DNA of 64,000 nucleotides from an uncultured Bacteroides sp. (GCA_944322345.1 CALUOO010000006.1:109809-173808), one strand, 5' to 3'; positions 54,345 through 62,912 are shown, counted from the first letter of the stretch. Made by a program: numbers and translations. The notes: generated by a model not told the origin, from the sequence alone.

Positions 54345-55316
54345 ATGAGAACAAAATGGATATTACTAATCGGTCTGGTGTGCTGCCTGTCAATGGCGGC
54401 ACATGCCGAGACCGGTAAGGCCCAGCAACCAGCTGCCGCCGCAGCACAGGAAGACCGCCTGCCCATTGCCGACCCCTACGTGATGCTCCATAAAGGCACA
54501 TACTATGCCTACGGCACCAGCACCGACGGGTTTGAAGTCTACAAGTCGAAAGACCTGAAACGCTGGAAACGCGGGAAGCAACTGGCACTCTCGCCCAAAG
54601 ATTCGTGGGGAAAGAAATGGTTCTGGGCACCCGAAGTCTACTACATCAAGTCGAAAAAGAAATTCTACATGTTCTATTCGGTAGAGGAACACATTTGCGT
54701 TGCCACTTCCGACAGTCCGGAAGGGCCCTTCGTACAAGACATCAAAAAGCCCATTCTGGAAGAAGAGAAATGTATCGACACCAATCTCTTTATCGACGAC
54801 GACGGCACACCCTATCTCTACTTTGTCCGTTTCACCGATGGTAATGTCATCTGGGTGGCCGAAATGACTCCCGACCTGAAACACATCAAGCAGGAGACTC
54901 TCAAACAGTGTGTCAAGGCAGAAGAGCCGTGGGAACTGAAGCTGCCTAAGGTAACAGAAGGACCGTCGGTAATCAAAAAAGACGGCACCTACTACCTGAT
55001 CTACTCGGCAAACGGATATACCAGTCAGGACTATGCTGTGGGATACGCCACCGCCTCTTCTCCCTACGGACCGTGGAAGAGATACAGCGGCAACCCGATA
55101 TTACACCGCGGTAAAGACCTGCCCGCCGACCTTGTCGGAGTGGGTCACGGTGCTCCCTTCCGGTGTAAGGACGGAAGCTACAAATACATCTTCCATGCCC
55201 ACTGGAGTACGGAGAAAGTACATCCACGTACATCCTACATCTGCGACTTCAACTTCATGCCCGACGGAAAAATCACCATCAGCGGCGAGCCTCTTCGCCC
55301 CGTAGTGACTGAATAA
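54345..55316 (+). CDS. Glycoside hydrolase family 43 enzyme
   Basis: This 323-residue exported enzyme has the signal MRTKWILLIGLVCCLSMAAHA. It is a single five-bladed propeller. The three catalytic acids are Asp43 (IADPYV, base), Asp145 (CIDTNLFIDDDG, pKa modulator) and Glu205 (VTEGPSV, acid). KKWFWAPEVYYIK is the blade-2 landmark. GH43 enzymes cleave arabinofuranosides, beta-xylosides or, in exo-beta-1,3-galactanases, galactans; the subfamily is not decided here. It lies 18 bp after the uncharacterised gene. Confidence 0.92.
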   Translation: MRTKWILLIGLVCCLSMAAHAETGKAQQPAAAAAQEDRLPIADPYVMLHKGTYYAYGTSTDGFEVYKSKDLKRWKRGKQLALSPKDSWGKKWFWAPEVYYIKSKKKFYMFYSVEEHICVATSDSPEGPFVQDIKKPILEEEKCIDTNLFIDDDGTPYLYFVRFTDGNVIWVAEMTPDLKHIKQETLKQCVKAEEPWELKLPKVTEGPSVIKKDGTYYLIYSANGYTSQDYAVGYATASSPYGPWKRYSGNPILHRGKDLPADLVGVGHGAPFRCKDGSYKYIFHAHWSTEKVHPRTSYICDFNFMPDGKITISGEPLRPVVTE

Positions 55317-55437
55317 GTATTCCCGGGCTACACCCTTATCCATACCCTTCTACCGGAAAATGTCCTCCTCACCACAGAGGAAGACAGGCCGATGGAAGGG
55401 TATGTGCATTTTTCACAGCAGATCCGCCATCTGGAAA

Positions 55438-55978
55438 TCTGTCCCATTTTTAAGATTTTCCTCTCTTCCACCCACGCCGGAAGCCCGCTTTCAGCCCGAA
55501 AACACTTCTGGAATCTGCAAGAATATACGTTCCACATCCACAAAAGCAGATAAATATCCGCCTTATATACCGTTTCGGATGCATTGGCAGACCTTTCCGC
55601 ACATGTTGGAAAAGGTTACGGAACACATTGGCTAACCTTTCCCAACAGATTGGGCAACCTTTTCCCACACAACAACCAGCCTTTCGGCTCGGCAACGCCG
55701 GCATTTTCCCACCCCAAAGACAAGTTTCCGAGTCATTTTCGGGCTGGTTGGCTGTTATTTCCAGACAGGAAGCAAGTATCCTTTTTCTCCCGTCCCGCAT
55801 GAAACAGGAACAGAACGACAGCATTCCCGGCAAGTATGGATAAACGAAGAAGGGAAATACCAGCCAGAACAGCAAACTGATTCCGGCAAAAGGCAAATGC
55901 CTGCCATTTTTCAGCCACAACGCCAGAATGCGCAGAATTTCTGCTGTACGAGAAGGCAGAATGTTCTGTTTTTCAGAT
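55438..55978 (+). repeat. Composite 0.5-kb intergenic element, copy B
   Basis: It starts CATTTTTAAGATTTTCCTCT, continues TCTGCAAGAATATACG and ATAAATATCCGCCTTATAT, the 22-bp array, ACAACAACCAGCCTTTCGGC, GGCAAATGCCTGCCATTTTT, and ends near GCAGAATGTTCTGTTTTTCA. It is a direct copy of 36838-37366. A minus-strand frame of 181 codons across it is repeat-derived and not called as a gene. Confidence 0.75.
55584..55671 (+). repeat. 22-bp x 4 intergenic array, copy 5
   Basis: Four 22-bp units start at 55584, 55606, 55628 and 55650. The orientation of the core is reverse (degenerate AGACCTTT), forward, reverse, reverse. Its last two units are nearly identical to the last two of copy 3. Confidence 0.88.
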
Positions 55979-56066
55979 TGCAACCCCCTCCCCAAACCCT
56001 TCCCCTAACGGGAGGGATTGCCCCCTCAACTTCCCCAAGGAGGAGCTTGGCTGCGCGGTGGGAAGC

Positions 56067-56154
56067 CTGTTTTCTCGATTCTTCAGTCAATCAATAAAAA
56101 AACTCTGTGCTCCTCTGTGTCCTCTGTGGTGCATAAAAGAAATAATCTGTGGTG
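56067..56154 (-). repeat. CACCACAGAGGACACAGAG-type repeat, inverted long copy
   Basis: On the minus strand it reads CACCACAGATTATTTCTTTTA, GCACCACAGAGGACACAGAG, GAGCACAGAGT and ATTGATTGACTGAAGAATCG. It is almost identical to 36354-36456. The G/C-rich stretch at 55985-56060 next to it also has an inverted relative at 36740-36835. Confidence 0.8.
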
Positions 56155-56232
56155 AAACAAAAAAATGTGTTTTGTCGCAAAATCTCATGGTTTATTATCA
56201 ATAAACAAATGTCTTTTCCCCTATTGCCCCCT

Positions 56233-56240
56233 TAAATTTG
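56233..56240 (+). promoter_or_regulatory. -7 box for the corrinoid operon
   Basis: TAAATTTG fits the -7 consensus and lies 22 bp before the ATG at 56262. The leader would be only about 15 nt, too short for a cobalamin riboswitch, and no B12-box sequence is seen upstream. Confidence 0.5.
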
Positions 56241-56261
56241 CAGCAAAACGACTGATACATT

Positions 56262-56930
56262 ATGGAGAATATAGTAGAAAGAATCGCAATGTGCGTGGAA
56301 AACGGAAAGATTGACAGCCGGTCGCCCTATCCACCAGCCATGAAAGGACAGCCCGGCGCCGACGAACTGACACTGGATGCCCTCAAAGCAGGCATCTCAC
56401 CTACCGATGTACTGAGTCAGGGGCTGATTGCCGGCATGAACCGTATCGGTGTCAAGTTCAAGGAGAACAAGGTTTTCATACCTCAAGTGCTAATGAGCGC
56501 CAAAGCCATGTCGGCAGCAATGAAACACCTGAAAGAATATTTTGTCGACGGCACAGTTCGCCACAAGGGACAACTGATTATTGGCACCGTTGAGGGAGAC
56601 CTGCACGACATCGGCAAAAACCTGGTAAGCATGATAGCCGAAGGAAACGGATATGAAATCATCGATCTCGGAGTAGACGTTACCGCCGAAAAATATCTTG
56701 CGGCCATCGAGGAGCATCCAAACGCTTTTGTAGGAATGTCCGCACTGCTGACCACGACGATGGTCAACATGGAAAAGATCAATCGTGCCATCAAAGAGCG
56801 CTATCCTCACACCGTCACCTGCGTAGGAGGTGCCCCTCTGAACCAAGAGTTTGCCGACCGGATAGGGGCTGATTATTACACCAGCGAGCCACAAGCACTG
56901 GTAGATATTCTGGATAAACTTACAGCCTGA
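56262..56930 (+). CDS. Corrinoid (B12-binding) methyl-carrier protein
   Basis: This 222-residue protein resembles MtaC/MtbC/MttC corrinoid proteins. The helical cap (1-90) has GLIAGMNRIGVKFKENKVFIPQV. The Rossmann B12 domain (about 95-222) has GDLHDIGKN with His115 as lower cobalt ligand, then VDVTAEKYLAAI, VGMSALLTTTM and TCVGGAPLNQEFADRIGADYY. It would carry a methyl group between two methyltransferases. It is the first gene of a four-gene operon with 5-, 13- and 16-bp gaps. Confidence 0.93.
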   Translation: MENIVERIAMCVENGKIDSRSPYPPAMKGQPGADELTLDALKAGISPTDVLSQGLIAGMNRIGVKFKENKVFIPQVLMSAKAMSAAMKHLKEYFVDGTVRHKGQLIIGTVEGDLHDIGKNLVSMIAEGNGYEIIDLGVDVTAEKYLAAIEEHPNAFVGMSALLTTTMVNMEKINRAIKERYPHTVTCVGGAPLNQEFADRIGADYYTSEPQALVDILDKLTA

Positions 56931-56935
56931 CCACC

Positions 56936-57949
56936 ATGGAACGTATCAACATGAACCAATGGATGAAACGTATCCTCGAAGCCGACAAACGTTTCACGCT
57001 GCCCATCATGACACATCCCGGCATCGAACTGTCGGGACATACGGTCGGAGAAGCCGTCCGTCAGGGCGAGATACATGCACAGGCCATCCGCGCGGTAAAC
57101 GGACGGTTTCCCTCCGTTGCCGCCACCATGATGATGGACCTCACGGTAGAGGCAGAAGCCTTCGGGTGTCCCATCGAATTTCCGGAGAACGACATGCCAC
57201 ATATTCTGAACCGCATAGTGGATGCCACTACTGTAGACCGCCTGTCTGTCCCCTCGTTATCGGCAGGACGAATACCAGAATATCTGAAAGCCGCCCGCAT
57301 GACTGTCCAAAACATGCCCGACCAACCGCTGTTTGCCGGAGCCATCGCTCCCTTTTCACTGGCAGGACGCCTGTTCGACATCTCTGAAATCATGGTTGCC
57401 TGCTACATCGAACCGGATGCTGTAAATATATTATTGGAAAAATGTACACGCTTCATCACTGACTATTGCAACGCCATGAAGGCCGAAGGTTGTTCGGGAG
57501 TCATTCTTGCCGAACCGGCTGCAGGACTTTTATCCAACGACGACTGCATGCAGTTCTCCTCCCTCTATGTCCGGAAAATAGTAGAGCTGTTGCAGGACGA
57601 AGAGTTTCTTGTAGTCCTGCATAATTGCGGAAACACAGGACAGTGTACACCCGCCATGCTGACAACCGGAGCACATGCCTACCACTTCGGCAATGCTGTC
57701 TCCATGACCGATACGCTCGCGGAATGCCCGCCCGACGTACTGGTGATGGGCAACATCGACCCCGTGGGCGTCCTGCGGATGCTCCCGCCTGAACAGGTGA
57801 AGCGGCAGACACGTGAACTGTTGGAGCAGACTGCCGGTTATCCCAACTTTGTACTCTCGACCGGATGCGACGTTCCCCCTCATGTCCCGCTTGCCAATAT
57901 TGAGGCCTACTACGAAGCGTTGGACGAGTTCAACAGCCGGAAGGCATAA
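56936..57949 (+). CDS. MtaA-like methyltransferase (uroporphyrinogen decarboxylase family)
   Basis: This 337-residue TIM-barrel protein belongs to the UroD/MtaA superfamily. It has the zinc site of cobamide:thiol methyltransferases: His229 and Cys231 in VLHNCGNT and Cys311 in LSTGCDVPP. FAGAIAPFSLAGRLFD and GVILAEPAAGLLS are family segments. In methanogens MtaA/MtbA move the methyl from the corrinoid protein to coenzyme M. Here the acceptor must be another thiol, which is not identified. It lies 5 bp after the corrinoid protein gene. Confidence 0.88.
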   Translation: MERINMNQWMKRILEADKRFTLPIMTHPGIELSGHTVGEAVRQGEIHAQAIRAVNGRFPSVAATMMMDLTVEAEAFGCPIEFPENDMPHILNRIVDATTVDRLSVPSLSAGRIPEYLKAARMTVQNMPDQPLFAGAIAPFSLAGRLFDISEIMVACYIEPDAVNILLEKCTRFITDYCNAMKAEGCSGVILAEPAAGLLSNDDCMQFSSLYVRKIVELLQDEEFLVVLHNCGNTGQCTPAMLTTGAHAYHFGNAVSMTDTLAECPPDVLVMGNIDPVGVLRMLPPEQVKRQTRELLEQTAGYPNFVLSTGCDVPPHVPLANIEAYYEALDEFNSRKA

Positions 57950-57962
57950 AAAGAGACAACAG

Positions 57963-58673
57963 ATGGAAACATTCATCCATTACCAACCCAAACTGAGCGA
58001 GCTCGGCATCCGTCCGGACGACGTGATGGAGATGCTGCACGAGGCAGACCGCACGCCCGACAATCCGGTGATGAGCGAAGCCGTGCAGACGCTCGGCATC
58101 CTGCCGGAGACTATCGACATTCGGGGAGGATATGTGCTGACCGACGACATAGCACTCTCGCCCGGCGAAGAAACCCTCCGGGTGAAAGGAACGACGCTCC
58201 ATCCGTCAGGGAAAATCTGCTCGCTGCTGAGGGAGGCAGAACAGGTGGCCCTCTTCGTCTGCACCGCCGGACAGGGAATTACCGACTACGCCCGCCGCTG
58301 CAACCAGGAGGGAGACTACCTGAAGGGCTACATAGCCGACACCTACGGCAGCCTGATAGTGGAAAAAGCGATGGATTATATCCAGTTACAATTGGAACAG
58401 CAGATGGAAGCCGAAGGACTACATATCAGCAACCGCTACAGCCCCGGCTATTGTAATTGGGATGTCCGTGAACAAAAGCTCCTGTTCAGCCTGTTGCCCG
58501 ACAACAATTGCCACATCACGCTGACCGAGAGTTGTCTGATGCTCCCCATCAAGTCAGTAAGTGGCATCATCGGCATCGGCAAGAACGTCAAGAAACGGGC
58601 ATACGGCTGTCACATCTGCCACAACACCACCTGCATCTACCGCCGAATCAGAGACCAACAAACCAGTCAATAA
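57963..58673 (+). CDS. MetH-activation-domain-like protein, probable corrinoid reactivation factor
   Basis: This 236-residue protein contains the methionine-synthase activation-domain signature RYSPGYCNWDVREQKLLFSLL (about 160-180) and ITLTESCLMLPIKSVSGIIG. In MetH this domain binds SAM and remethylates inactive cob(II)alamin. The C-terminus has a cysteine cluster, GCHICHNTTCIYRR, not part of MetH. I infer that it reactivates the corrinoid protein encoded two genes upstream, in place of a RamA-type iron-sulfur activator. The start is METFIHYQPKLSELG, 13 bp after the previous stop; a longer frame overlapping that gene is rejected. Confidence 0.85.
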   Translation: METFIHYQPKLSELGIRPDDVMEMLHEADRTPDNPVMSEAVQTLGILPETIDIRGGYVLTDDIALSPGEETLRVKGTTLHPSGKICSLLREAEQVALFVCTAGQGITDYARRCNQEGDYLKGYIADTYGSLIVEKAMDYIQLQLEQQMEAEGLHISNRYSPGYCNWDVREQKLLFSLLPDNNCHITLTESCLMLPIKSVSGIIGIGKNVKKRAYGCHICHNTTCIYRRIRDQQTSQ

Positions 58674-58689
58674 CCCAATCAAACAAATT

Positions 58690-59745
58690 ATGACACCTAA
58701 AGAACGAATACTGGCCACCCTCTGCCGCAAAGAGACCGACCGCACACCCATCGACCTGTGGTGCACTCCCGAGGTATTGGACATGCTGCGCAGCTACACC
58801 TCCATTCAGGACGAACTGGAGATTTACCACCAGTTGGATATCGACAAGATTGTATGGGTATTCCCCGGATACGGAGGACGCTACTTCGACCCGAACGACA
58901 GTGGAGAACTTACCCCGTGGGGAGTACCTACCCGAATGGTCAAGGCAGGGAAAGCCACCTATCAGGAATATATCAATCCACCTCTTGGAGAATTCTACGA
59001 CCCTAAGCAGCTGGACGACTATCCACTGTGGCCTGACCCTGACAAGTTTGACTACGACGAAGCCAAAGCCCTTGCCCGGAAAGCACGCTCGTATCAGTTT
59101 GCCACCATCGGGCCATGGATTTCTCATTTCGAAATCTACTGCCAGATGCGCGGACTGGAGAATGCACTGATGGATACACTTGCCTTCCCCGATTTTCTGG
59201 AAGCGGCGCTAGACAAGATAGACGCCCTGCAAACCGTTATGCTGGAACGTATGCTGACAGAGCTGAACGACGAACTCGATATTGTATTCATCAGCGACGA
59301 CATGGGCATGCAGGACAACATGCTCATTCCGCTTGAGGTATGGGAAACCCACTTCAAACAACGTCTGAAGAGATGGTGTAGCCTGATTCACAGCTATGGG
59401 AAAAAAGTGCTGTATCACACCGACGGAGCTGTCTATCCCCTAATCCCATCACTGATAGAATGTGGGATAGACATACTCAACCCCATACAGCATGTATGTC
59501 CGGGAATGGACTGCGACGTACTGAAAAGGGAGTTCGGCAACGATCTGATATTCCACGGAGGAATAGAGAACCAAAAGACACTACCTATGGGAACGCCCGA
59601 ACAGGTGGCAGAAGAAACCCTGCATTGTCTACGGACATTGGGTAGAGGCGGCGGATACATCTGTTGCTCCTGCCACAACATACAAGCGGGTACTCCAATA
59701 AAAAATGTACTCAGCATGATTGATACAGTCAAGAACTACCGATAG
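58690..59745 (+). CDS. UroD-family methyltransferase, second copy, without the HxC zinc motif
   Basis: This 351-residue TIM-barrel protein starts MTPKERILATLCRKETDRTP, the typical opening of UroD-family corrinoid methyltransferases. It has FISDDMGMQDNMLIPLEVW and VLYHTDGAVYPLIPSLIECG. Where the first copy has H-x-C it has HTD. A C-C-x-C occurs late (GGGYICCSCHNIQAGTP). This resembles methyl-donor-specific enzymes such as O-demethylases of acetogens more than thiol methyltransferases. I infer that it loads a methyl from an unknown substrate onto the corrinoid protein. Last gene of the operon; from 59746 to 59993 nothing is recognised. Confidence 0.85.
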   Translation: MTPKERILATLCRKETDRTPIDLWCTPEVLDMLRSYTSIQDELEIYHQLDIDKIVWVFPGYGGRYFDPNDSGELTPWGVPTRMVKAGKATYQEYINPPLGEFYDPKQLDDYPLWPDPDKFDYDEAKALARKARSYQFATIGPWISHFEIYCQMRGLENALMDTLAFPDFLEAALDKIDALQTVMLERMLTELNDELDIVFISDDMGMQDNMLIPLEVWETHFKQRLKRWCSLIHSYGKKVLYHTDGAVYPLIPSLIECGIDILNPIQHVCPGMDCDVLKREFGNDLIFHGGIENQKTLPMGTPEQVAEETLHCLRTLGRGGGYICCSCHNIQAGTPIKNVLSMIDTVKNYR

Positions 59746-59993
59746 ACGGTTCTTCATCACCGGATTTTGCAAATCAGCACCAATTATTTATAAATTCATA
59801 TTTCATCTGTGTAACCTGCAAAATTCGGTGATGCACTTAGATACATCTTTTCAGCTTCTTTCTGAACACCCCAATGAGGGCCAAACAAGTCTCAGTACCG
59901 TAATATGCAACCTTTCCGTATAGTGATACTTCAACAGCACAAGATACTCTTCCTTGAAGAAAATCAGATGTGGAGTTATCCCAGCGAAAGGTT

Positions 59994-61076
59994 TCATTGC
60001 CTAATTGCCTTCTCTATGATCGGACAAATCAGATCGGCATACCTCATCATTCCTAAATCCGTGAAATGAATGCCATCTACAGTAGCTTCCCCGTCGGTTC
60101 CCAGCATATCCTTAGATGATACTAACGTGATATTGCGCTCTCCCTGTTCTTTCAGATGTTTAAAAATCTCGTTCAATGTCTCATTCTTTCTTCTGACTTC
60201 ATTGGCAATTTTTTCGTCATAACGAGTGTGGGTAAAAATTGGGTCTTCAATGAAAATGACAGGCGTATCAGGATGCTTACTGCGTATGGTATAATAGAAT
60301 GTTTCCATCCGTTCTTTCATTTGTTCCACGGAAGCGTTGGGCACGAAGTCAAGTACAAAAGCGCCAGCATCTGTTTCTGCCATTATTTCAGCAACTTCTG
60401 GGTCGAGGAACGCATTTCCACTAAATCCCAAATTGATACACTCCCGATTCAATCTTCTCGATATAATGTTAGTATGCGCCATGCCCGGCCGCGAAGCGCA
60501 TCCTCCCTGTAAAATGCTGGTTCCATAAAACACAACGGGCTTTTCACGAACCGGATAACGGAGTATAGGCTGTTGAATGGCAGCCAACGAATCAATTCCA
60601 ATCTGTAAAGAGACTAATCCATCGTAAAGAGGCAAGTAGAGTAAGTATTCTCTTTCTTTCGGTTTCATGTTGGCGATAATTACAGCCTGATTGTTTTTCT
60701 TTACATTATTATTGGGTCGTGCGCTATTAACGAATCTCCATCCTTCATCGCCTTCCCAGCAGTAGAGATCAAGTCCTCTTACTCCTGTGTCAGTCATATG
60801 ATTCATACGATTACCTGTGAGGTTCTCCCACTTCAAAGCAATTCGGGTGGAATTACTCCTGAAACGTATCGCCAATCCTGCTGAATTACGGCTTAAATTC
60901 CACAACGGAGAGCGTGAAATATACTTCAACGAATCAGGGAAACGTTCATACCGCATCTTTGTCGTTTCCACAGCTTTTCCCAGTAACGGGAAATCGGCTG
61001 CATTATGATATACTATTTGAGCATAGGCATGACACGTCAGACAAACCATTCCTAATATGCATATTAATCTTTTCAT
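59994..61076 (-). CDS. Exported SGNH-family hydrolase (esterase)
   Basis: This 360-residue protein has the signal MKRLICILGMVCLTCHAYAQ. An N-terminal beta-sandwich (20-180) precedes the SGNH domain. The nucleophile is the Ser in VVFYGTSILQGGCASRPG, the oxyanion residues are in NLGFSGNA and the Asp/His pair is in DGIHFTDLGMMRYA. Such two-domain esterases commonly remove acetyl groups from glycans. The start is chosen at the signal peptide; 45 codons further upstream look unlike protein of this family. It is convergent with the corrinoid operon and divergent from the FKBP pair. Confidence 0.86.
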   Translation of the reverse strand: MKRLICILGMVCLTCHAYAQIVYHNAADFPLLGKAVETTKMRYERFPDSLKYISRSPLWNLSRNSAGLAIRFRSNSTRIALKWENLTGNRMNHMTDTGVRGLDLYCWEGDEGWRFVNSARPNNNVKKNNQAVIIANMKPKEREYLLYLPLYDGLVSLQIGIDSLAAIQQPILRYPVREKPVVFYGTSILQGGCASRPGMAHTNIISRRLNRECINLGFSGNAFLDPEVAEIMAETDAGAFVLDFVPNASVEQMKERMETFYYTIRSKHPDTPVIFIEDPIFTHTRYDEKIANEVRRKNETLNEIFKHLKEQGERNITLVSSKDMLGTDGEATVDGIHFTDLGMMRYADLICPIIEKAIRQ

Positions 61077-61278
61077 CGGATCTTCAATTTGAATTTCTTT
61101 ATGTGACTCTACCAGTGAGACTCTATCAAAAACATCTGATAACGAATTCGAAACAAAAGTAATCATTCCTTCCCGAATTACAACAATTAACGTGAATACT
61201 ATAAGCCACAACCATACACTTTATTTACTAATTAGCTTTTTTTAGAAACTAAATGTTATATCATTCAAATAAAACGTG

Positions 61279-61286
61279 TACTTTTG
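61279..61286 (+). promoter_or_regulatory. -7 box for the FKBP pair
   Basis: TACTTTTG fits the -7 consensus, 85 bp before the ATG at 61371. A -33 TTTG is not evident. Confidence 0.5.
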
Positions 61287-61370
61287 CGGCTTATAAGTAT
61301 GCAACTGACTGAAAGCTAAAATTATAAAAGCATTCCAGCAGGATGTAACCTTCTAGAAACAACAATATAT

Positions 61371-61955
61371 ATGGACAAATTCAGCTATGCAATCGGCCTT
61401 GGAATAGGGCAGAACTTACTCAGCATGGGTGCAAAAGGCATCGTAGTAGATGATTTTGCACAAGCTATCAAGGATGTACTCGACGGCAATTCCACAGCAA
61501 TCAGCCACAAAGAGGCACGTGAAATCGTCAATAAATATTTTGAAGAGATGGAAGCCAAAATCAATGCAACCAACATAGAACAAGGCAAAGTCTTTTTAGA
61601 AGAAAATAAAAAACGCGCAGGTGTTGTCACACTGCCCAGCGGACTGCAATACGAAATCATCAAGGAAGGAACAGGTAAAAAAGCAAAGGCTACCGACCGT
61701 GTAAAATGTCACTACGAAGGTACGCTAATCGACGGAACTCTATTTGACAGCTCTGTAAAACGCGGACAACCTGCCGTATTCGGAGTAAACCAAGTTATCC
61801 CCGGATGGGTGGAAGCACTGCAACTGATGCCCGAAGGATCGAAATGGAAACTCTATATCCCTTCAGAACTGGCCTACGGCGCACAAGGAGCAGGCGAGAT
61901 GATACCACCTCACAGTACCCTCGTCTTCGAAGTTGAATTAATTGAAGTATTATAA
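61371..61955 (+). CDS. FKBP-type peptidyl-prolyl isomerase, without signal peptide
   Basis: This 194-residue protein has an N-terminal dimerisation region (1-85, MDKFSYAIGLGIGQNLLSMG) and a C-terminal FKBP domain (about 90-194). GTLIDGTLFDSSVKRGQPA, VIPGWVEALQLMPEGSKWKL and ELAYGAQGAGEMIPPHSTL carry the rotamase-site aromatic and acidic residues. It resembles FklB/Mip-type isomerases but has no signal, so it should be cytoplasmic. A second FKBP gene follows after 20 bp. Confidence 0.92.
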   Translation: MDKFSYAIGLGIGQNLLSMGAKGIVVDDFAQAIKDVLDGNSTAISHKEAREIVNKYFEEMEAKINATNIEQGKVFLEENKKRAGVVTLPSGLQYEIIKEGTGKKAKATDRVKCHYEGTLIDGTLFDSSVKRGQPAVFGVNQVIPGWVEALQLMPEGSKWKLYIPSELAYGAQGAGEMIPPHSTLVFEVELIEVL

Positions 61956-61975
61956 ATAAAAAACTTAAAAGCAAA

Positions 61976-62851
61976 ATGAAAAAAGTTAGTATTTTTATGG
62001 CAATTGCAGCTGCTGCAGGACTTGCTTCTTGTACAGCTCAAGCTCCTAAAGCAGAACTGAAAACACAACTCGACTCATTGTCTTACTCTATCGGTATGGC
62101 ACAGACACAAGGACTGAAAAGCTATCTGATCGGTCGTTTGAATGTAGACAGCACTTACATGGCTGACTTCATCAAAGGTTTGAACGACGGAGCAAGCAAG
62201 ACCAGCAAAAAAGATATCGCTTATCTGGCAGGTGTATCTATCGGTCAGCAAATCAGTAACCAGATGATTACTGGTATCAATCAGGAAATCTTTGCCGGTG
62301 ACTCTACACAAACTATCAGCAAAGAGAACTTCCTTGCAGGATTCATTGCCGGAGCACTAGAAAAAGGCGGCATGATGGCTATGGACCAAGCACAAATATA
62401 CACTCAGGCAACTATCGAAAAGGTGAAAGAACAAGCACTGGAAAAGAAATATGCCGACTACAAGGCTGAAAACGAAAAGTTCCTGGCAGACAACAAAGGT
62501 AAAGAAGGTGTAAAAACAACTCCAAGCGGATTGCAATACAAAGTATTGACAGAAGGAACAGGAGAAATTCCAGCTGATACTTGCAAAGTAAAAGTAAACT
62601 ACAAAGGAACATTGATCGACGGAACAGAGTTCAATAGCTCTTACAAACGCAACGCTCCTTCTACATTCCGTGCCAACCAAGTAATCAAAGGATGGACAGA
62701 AGCATTGACTATGATGCCTGTAGGTTCTAAGTGGGAACTCTATATTCCACAAGAATTGGCTTATGGTGCAAGAGAAACTGGTAAGATCAAACCGTTCTCT
62801 ACACTGATTTTCGAAGTAGAACTGTTGGGTATCGAACCTGAGAAGAAGTAA
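61976..62851 (+). CDS. FKBP-type peptidyl-prolyl isomerase, lipoprotein
   Basis: This 291-residue exported isomerase has the lipoprotein signal MKKVSIFMAIAAAAGLASC. An N-terminal helical dimerisation domain (25-180) is followed by a C-terminal FKBP domain (about 190-291) with GTLIDGTEFNSSYKRNAPS, VIKGWTEALTMMPVGSKWEL and ELAYGARETGKIKPFSTL. It is of FkpA/Mip type and helps fold envelope proteins. It pairs with the cytoplasmic paralogue just upstream. Confidence 0.93.
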   Translation: MKKVSIFMAIAAAAGLASCTAQAPKAELKTQLDSLSYSIGMAQTQGLKSYLIGRLNVDSTYMADFIKGLNDGASKTSKKDIAYLAGVSIGQQISNQMITGINQEIFAGDSTQTISKENFLAGFIAGALEKGGMMAMDQAQIYTQATIEKVKEQALEKKYADYKAENEKFLADNKGKEGVKTTPSGLQYKVLTEGTGEIPADTCKVKVNYKGTLIDGTEFNSSYKRNAPSTFRANQVIKGWTEALTMMPVGSKWELYIPQELAYGARETGKIKPFSTLIFEVELLGIEPEKK

Positions 62852-62874
62852 TACGGGAATCTCCCGAAACAACC

Positions 62875-62912
62875 AAAAAGAGGTGCATAAGCTATTAAGT
62901 GCGCCTCTTTTT
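62875..62912 (+). terminator. Intrinsic terminator after the FKBP pair
   Basis: AAAAAGAGG pairs with CCTCTTTTT over 9 bp plus inner G-C pairs, and a T-rich tail follows. It lies 24 bp after the stop. Confidence 0.8.

Noticed and set aside
55450-55995. Minus-strand 181-codon gene
   Set aside because: It lies wholly in composite repeat sequence. Its translated 22-bp units reappear in other frames elsewhere, as expected for a non-coding repeat whose unit length is not a multiple of three.
56100-56261. Cobalamin riboswitch ahead of the corrinoid operon
   Set aside because: No B12-box or matching helices are seen, and the -7 box leaves only about 15 nt of leader.
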